This document shows, piece after piece, positions 59,146 through 64,000 of a stretch of 64,000 bases of DNA. The stretch lies in NCBI GenBank assembly GCA_027943335.1, contig BSBK01003258.1, positions 680,501-744,500 on the forward strand, in the 5' to 3' direction. Made by a program: the position numbers and the translations under genes. The stretch's first letter is position 1. Every line of letters starts with the position of its first letter. The DNA comes from Chamaecyparis obtusa. Taxonomy: Eukaryota; Streptophyta; Pinopsida; Cupressales; Cupressaceae. The notes below the pieces were generated by a model. The model was not told the DNA's origin and did not search any database. It worked only from the letters and a program-made list of their open reading frames with translations.

Positions 59146-60417
59146 TCAAACTTTGGATCAATACCTTTTCACTTTCCTTGGCGTACAAAATCCATCAAAA
59201 TGGATCCTATAGAGAGTATACTGTTGTTTATTGTATGACATTGCTCATTGATATCCCTCTTGTCATTCTTTGTGACAGAATTTGTAATATATTCCTCAAT
59301 TGATTCTTCTTTCTTTAACTATGCTAACTTCTTAGATTAAAGTTCAGGATCTTTATTTTAGGATATTTTCAAGAAAAATTGGCATGCATAATTATATTGC
59401 ACGCTCCATAACTTAATTCACTAACATAGATATTAAGGACTTGCTACATAATTGGTTTGTTACAAATTTCTTGATGAAAATAGAATCTAGTGTGCTAAGT
59501 TGAGTTATTTTAAGTGCTGCAATGTAAAGGAATTCAACAAACACAAACATGACTGAAATATATGTGAGAAACTAAATGTGGATGAAAAATCCATGGAGAA
59601 TGAGGTATAAACATCTCAAGCCACTTTCTTCTCGAATTTTTTACAAGTGATTTTCCCCGATGTCTCTAACCACATTTTGCAACAGCAACGCTCCAACACC
59701 TACAAACCATCTCTACCACTTAAACACACTATCTACATGCATCTAACTGTCTAATCTTTAGCTGAACAAGGAAACAATGCCAACTACAGATGTTCCAACT
59801 GTCTTCAGCTTGTCTTAGTCCTGTCATTATGTTATCTTTTGTTTGATAAAATTTTTTTGGCCATAGACAAAATTATCTGCAGGATTTTTTCGATAGGTTC
59901 CAAAATATAGTCATCAATGAGTGTTTTCAATGGGCCCATCAGCCTCGTAAGTTTCTAGGTCACTCAGATAACTTTTATATCCAATTTGAGTGGTTCGTTT
60001 TCTCCACAAATTCATTTAAGATGCTTTCTTCCAAGTTTAGGCCTTAGGAATGTATCAGAGCTCAGGAGTCTTCAATAGAACCGATTAGTGATTGTGTTAG
60101 CTGACTCAACTTAAGCTTATCCATTCAGAATCTGCGTTGAAAATGATAAACAAGTTATAAAAGAAATATTTTATATTATTTTCAAGATAGAAGATTCGTA
60201 GCATTGAAGTACCACAGAGAATGATTTTTCTTGTCCACATTATAAGTGACCCAATTGATTGTTGATTTCAACCGTGTGATAAAGTTTCCTTTATCAGCAC
60301 CATGGGCTACAAAGATCAAGATGAAATGATAAAAGATCAGGAAACAAGAAGATGTTTTTATTATTGTTATTTTTTCATTGATGTGTTTATCTTAATTTTC
60401 TTCCTTAAACATTGCAG

Positions 60418-60470
60418 GAAAAGTGTACAAGGCCTCTAAACCAGACCGATAATGAAATTTCAAGAAAAAG
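60418..60470 (+). other. Possible 53-base exon
   Basis: Bounded by TTTTCTTCC..CATTGCAG on the left and GTATGA on the right. It is open in a frame reading EKCTRPLNQTDNEISRK. The splice-like context is good but the piece is too short to identify. It may belong to the same plus-strand gene as the exon near 62620. Confidence 0.2.
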
Positions 60471-62619
60471 GTATGAACTATCCTAAATATTGGGTTGCCT
60501 AGAGTATCGATCTAGTTTCATATCTACCAATTGGTCAAATGTTGCTGCTATAAATAGTGTTTTTGCCTGAGTGTATGAGCTTGTTGAGCTTTTTGGCCTT
60601 CTTTGAACGGATATCTTTCTTGATATTATTTTAGTGCTTGGATTGGAGAATATTGCAGCTTCAATATATTATAGCTGCATGATGTTGGACTTATGTTATG
60701 ACTTAATAAAAATTGACCTAAAAATAGAGGAAAGGAAAATAAAGTGGTTGATGAATGCATCGCTCCCTATTCAATGGTAGATGTGAACGGAATTAAATTA
60801 TGAGCTCGGAGATTGTGTTCTTGTTAATGTAGGTTTGAAATTAGCTCCCTTTGCATCTTTGTAATTTTTGTCACTTAACGTTCCTAGTGATTTTTATTGA
60901 ACAAAATAGTTCTAGGATGGATTCCTTGTGCCATTATGGATCAAGCATGAGTTTTGATGATTTGCTTCCCTAAGGTATGGAATTTTCGGCATGCACTATT
61001 GTAATATTGAATTGTCTCATGAGAGATGTCTAAGTAAATATAGTCTTGACATATAAATATTTTTCTTCCTTGTATGTGTTGAATCGAGGTTTTTGATAGA
61101 TGCCTATTTCTGCACTACTCCTTTGTGCTTTTTATAAGGTTACTCTATTTTTTATTAGCATTCCCTATTGCTATTTATTCTTTGAATATTCTAATTAATT
61201 TCATATCTTGGAGCACACAGAATGATCCGTAAACTAAGCTGGATATCTAATACTGTAGTTAACCAGTAATAGATTAAATGAAAGAAATCAAGTGTTGTGA
61301 ATCCTACCAATCAATTATATCAACTTGCTATGTGCAAATATGAGAAAACACCATTCACTTTTAAGAAGAAAAGAGGATCTACCTTTAATAATTCTACATG
61401 TGGGAGAAAAGCTTGTGAAATGTGAGCTGTAATGCACTTGAAATCCACAACTTCAGTAGAAATTACAGTCTTAGGCAACTTGGGCATATATTCAAGCCTT
61501 CATCTCAGGGATTTCTATCCCGAAGACCTGTAACACAGCTCTTTTAGAAGCCAATTTAGGCTAAAATGGTAAAATATGTCCTAGGGAGTATGAAATTGTA
61601 TGGGTTTCCACTCAAATTTTACAATTTTAAAAAGTGGAATCCAGATATGCAATAATATTCAGATTTTGGTGCCATTAAAGATATGCTTTTGAAGTGTTCT
61701 CTGAGCTGTGATTATTTGTCGGTGGATTCTAAAACACAATTGGATACTTTTATGGATTCCTCCATATTTTTGAAAAGAGAGCACATATACAAATTCAATT
61801 ATTCAGCAACAGATGATAGCGCTTGCTTGCAAGATTATAGTGCTTCTAATTTGACGATCGCTTTGCCTGATTGCATAGTTGTTGAACCCATAATAGGTGT
61901 ATTTTTGAGGGAAATATCCTGTTGATAGATCTTTAACACTTTGATGCTTTATATTGTACTGATATTGATTGGGCACCTTCTCTATATGCTTGAATGCATT
62001 GTGCATGATGTTCTTTTTTATTTACTTTATTTCTGTTCCTGTAGCTGAGTGTATTGGATCTTGTGGTAGAATATCTTCAATCCTAGCTGAGTGTAGTGTA
62101 CCTGAGTGTATTAGATCTTTAATGCACTGTGCTTGATGTTTTTGTTAATTCACTTTAATCCTACTAGGAGTAGAATATCTTTAGTCCAAAAAAATTGTGT
62201 ATTGTTTTGATATATTCTTTTGCTGAAAGACTAAAACTAATGTTCAGTTGGGTTGTATCTCTTTATGTTAATTTTGTATGCTGTATTCAAGAATTATTTA
62301 ATTGTTCCCTTTACTAATGGTGGATTTTTGTATTTGCATCGATCAATATTGTTTTGTTATTTTTTGGTTTAGGTTTGTTCCATTCTTGATGGAAGAGTAA
62401 CATCCTATTTCTTGAAGTATTTAACCTTTTTTGAGAAGTTCTCCATAAATATCATGAAAATAAGTTTATTTTGGCTATTTGATGTTACATCTAATTTTTT
62501 AAGATAAAATACCAGAGATGTCTTCTTTCTAGCATTTATTTGGAAATTACTTTCAGTTCAACATCTTAGATTTAGATCACTTATTGATTATTTGTTTGTT
62601 TATTTTGGAGAGTGAAAAG

Positions 62620-62727
62620 GGAAAATTTCATATGCACGGACAATTCGGTTCGAGTGCAAAGACAACTTCAAATTCTAGCTTCAATCACCCAAGTTCTTGA
62701 ACCAAAGCTTCATAAGCAGCTGGATAT
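62620..62727 (+). pseudogene. Exon of a plant RabGAP/TBC-domain protein (isolated)
   Basis: The plus-strand frame reads ENFICTDNSVRVQRQLQIL followed by ASITQVLEPKLHKQLD. This corresponds to the middle of the TBC domain of plant GYP-type RabGAPs, just after the WCFE..MRRLR segment and before the GGGDYLFAFRML segment. TBC proteins accelerate GTP hydrolysis by Rab GTPases in vesicle traffic. The acceptor is most likely AAAAG/G at 62619-62620, giving a split Arg codon as in relatives. The donor is less clear (GTATTT at 62728 would add two bases). I find neither neighbouring exon in the window, so it is either one exon of a gene with very long introns or a stranded gene fragment; the label pseudogene is provisional. 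Confidence 0.7.
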
Positions 62728-63959
62728 GTATTTTAGTTTTCAGACATTTTTAGTTCCCTATTTTTGAAGGACAATTTAGCCTTTATATGGAATTTGTACC
62801 TGAACATCTCTTATGGTTTATGATGTTAATGTTTTTGCTCTGGCACTCTTGATTGGGTAATGTATCTTCTTGTATTACCGAGTCTCATTGACTGTCCTCA
62901 TCATTCATTGGACACTGATAAAATTTCTTGCTTTATTCCACTCTACAAAAAAAACATTGCATCTTTCCTAGCTTGATTTATTGCTATATTTTTCTTATTT
63001 CTTTTGTGTTTTTTTTCTTTTACTCTATTAACATATCAAATGATTTTCTTTGAGAATTTTTTTTCAAGAGCTATATATAGTATGGTCCACTATACAGTAC
63101 CACTGCAATCCGATTATGGGCTTGGATGCACTAGCCCATATTAGATGCAAATAAACATAGGAATTGGTAGTTTGTCCTTTTATCATCTATGTATCATTTA
63201 CATTGAATTTCCTTTTTTTGTGTTCTATACAAGATTTATCGAATAGTAAGCCATTTTCCATAACTTAAGATCAGAGATTGAGTCATTGGGAAAGTGATTG
63301 ATTTGTAGTTAATGTTTGATTTTGTCCAATTTGTAATTTTCATACTTTTTTTCTTCCAAAAAGAATGACTTCCATTTAAATTGAGTTTTGCAAATAAATT
63401 ACCATTTTTACTTATTGCTGATTGGGTTCCAAGTTGTGTGCTCCCTATTTTTTACTCAGTGGACTTGGAAACCCTGTCTTGTAATTTACTATCAAAACAA
63501 AATGTCATTTTGCAGTATACTTCAAAATTGGCTGCAAATTTTCCTAAACTTGGCTTGAAATTGTCAACTTCCACTTTGATTCACCAACATAAACATATAT
63601 GTGCATGTGTTCATAGCAATAATTTGTACACATGGATAGAGAATAAAATACATTATAAGGATTGAGAAATTATTAAGAACTCAATGTGAGTTGGACTCCA
63701 TTACACATCATGATTTCCTACTTAATATGATAATATTTATAAACATTAGGGGGCAGTAGATGAATGGTTGTTATGTTTGAAAGCAATCATTTTGACCTAA
63801 ATAATCATACAATTATTGAATTATACCCCTGATATGCTACAATGTCAATTCTTCTCCTAAATCTGAATAACTAGTCAGATTTAATGAGTAATTTTCTTCC
63901 AGCAGAAGATGGTGATTTCTTGACCCTAAACAGATTTTATGCACAGTTAGCTTATTACT
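62728..63959. other. Intron-like or intergenic AT-rich sequence
   Basis: T-rich with no further exon that I can support. The plus frame 63381-63665 has no known domain. Confidence 0.4.
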
Positions 63960-63964
63960 GGATT

Positions 63965-64000
63965 CGCCCTGGTAGGCCCGGATCCGGGTCCGGGTCTAGG
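63965..64000 (+). repeat. GC-rich direct repeat at the window edge
   Basis: CCGGATCCGGGTCCGGGTCT is a short GGGTCC-type repeat, abruptly GC-rich against its surroundings and cut by the window end. It could be the start of an LTR or a satellite. Confidence 0.5.

Overview
This window looks like intergenic DNA from a seed plant with a large, repeat-rich genome. The evidence is plant-type Ty1/copia and Ty3/gypsy LTR retrotransposons with initiator-Met-tRNA primer sites, a 5S-rDNA-derived (Cassandra-like) repeat, many poly-G/poly-C LTR ends, and one exon of a plant-type RabGAP/TBC protein. A conifer or other gymnosperm would fit, but that is only an inference. There is no prokaryotic or organellar gene content. 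Almost every open reading frame lies in a transposon or simple repeat, and nearly all are broken.

Layout. 1-1230: about five copies of a 245-bp satellite. 1260-4075: low-complexity and unique DNA with a long (TA)n tract and a 1.1-kb terminal-inverted-repeat element. 4076-5021 and 19552-20880: two halves of one decayed minus-strand ORF of unknown function, split by copia element D (5027-19551, minus). D contains element E (8975-17273, minus, no pol), and E's 3' LTR contains F (9912-11379), a solo LTR of the D family. 22901-24450: solo LTR of a gypsy family. 24686-25580: three 5S-derived repeats, two direct and one inverted. 27935-39250: a three-level nest, A (minus, non-coding LTR element) containing G (plus, copia) containing H (minus, non-autonomous LTR element). 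40163-41896: a satellite of about 160-bp units built from two palindromes whose centres flip orientation between units. 43610-54356: a long-TIR DNA element holding B (plus, same family as A), which holds C (minus, Ty3/gypsy derivative with a 664-codon frame that includes a protease). 54360-64000: mostly unique DNA with one convincing exon (RabGAP/TBC, about 62620-62727), a few weak gene-end signals, and a GC-rich repeat at the right edge.

How the parts relate. Copia elements D/F, E and G differ in coding content but share a primer-binding site, a polypurine-tract context and a C-rich hairpin at the very end of U5. E, which lacks pol, and perhaps other defective members, are therefore likely mobilised in trans by related autonomous elements. 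Nesting gives relative ages: D before E before F; A before G before H; the TIR element before B before C. Target-site duplications support most junctions (A AAAAT, B TAAAT, C GTAGT, solo LTR CATTT, E TCATC, H ACTGGT, G T/CGTAC). No functional host gene is complete in this window.
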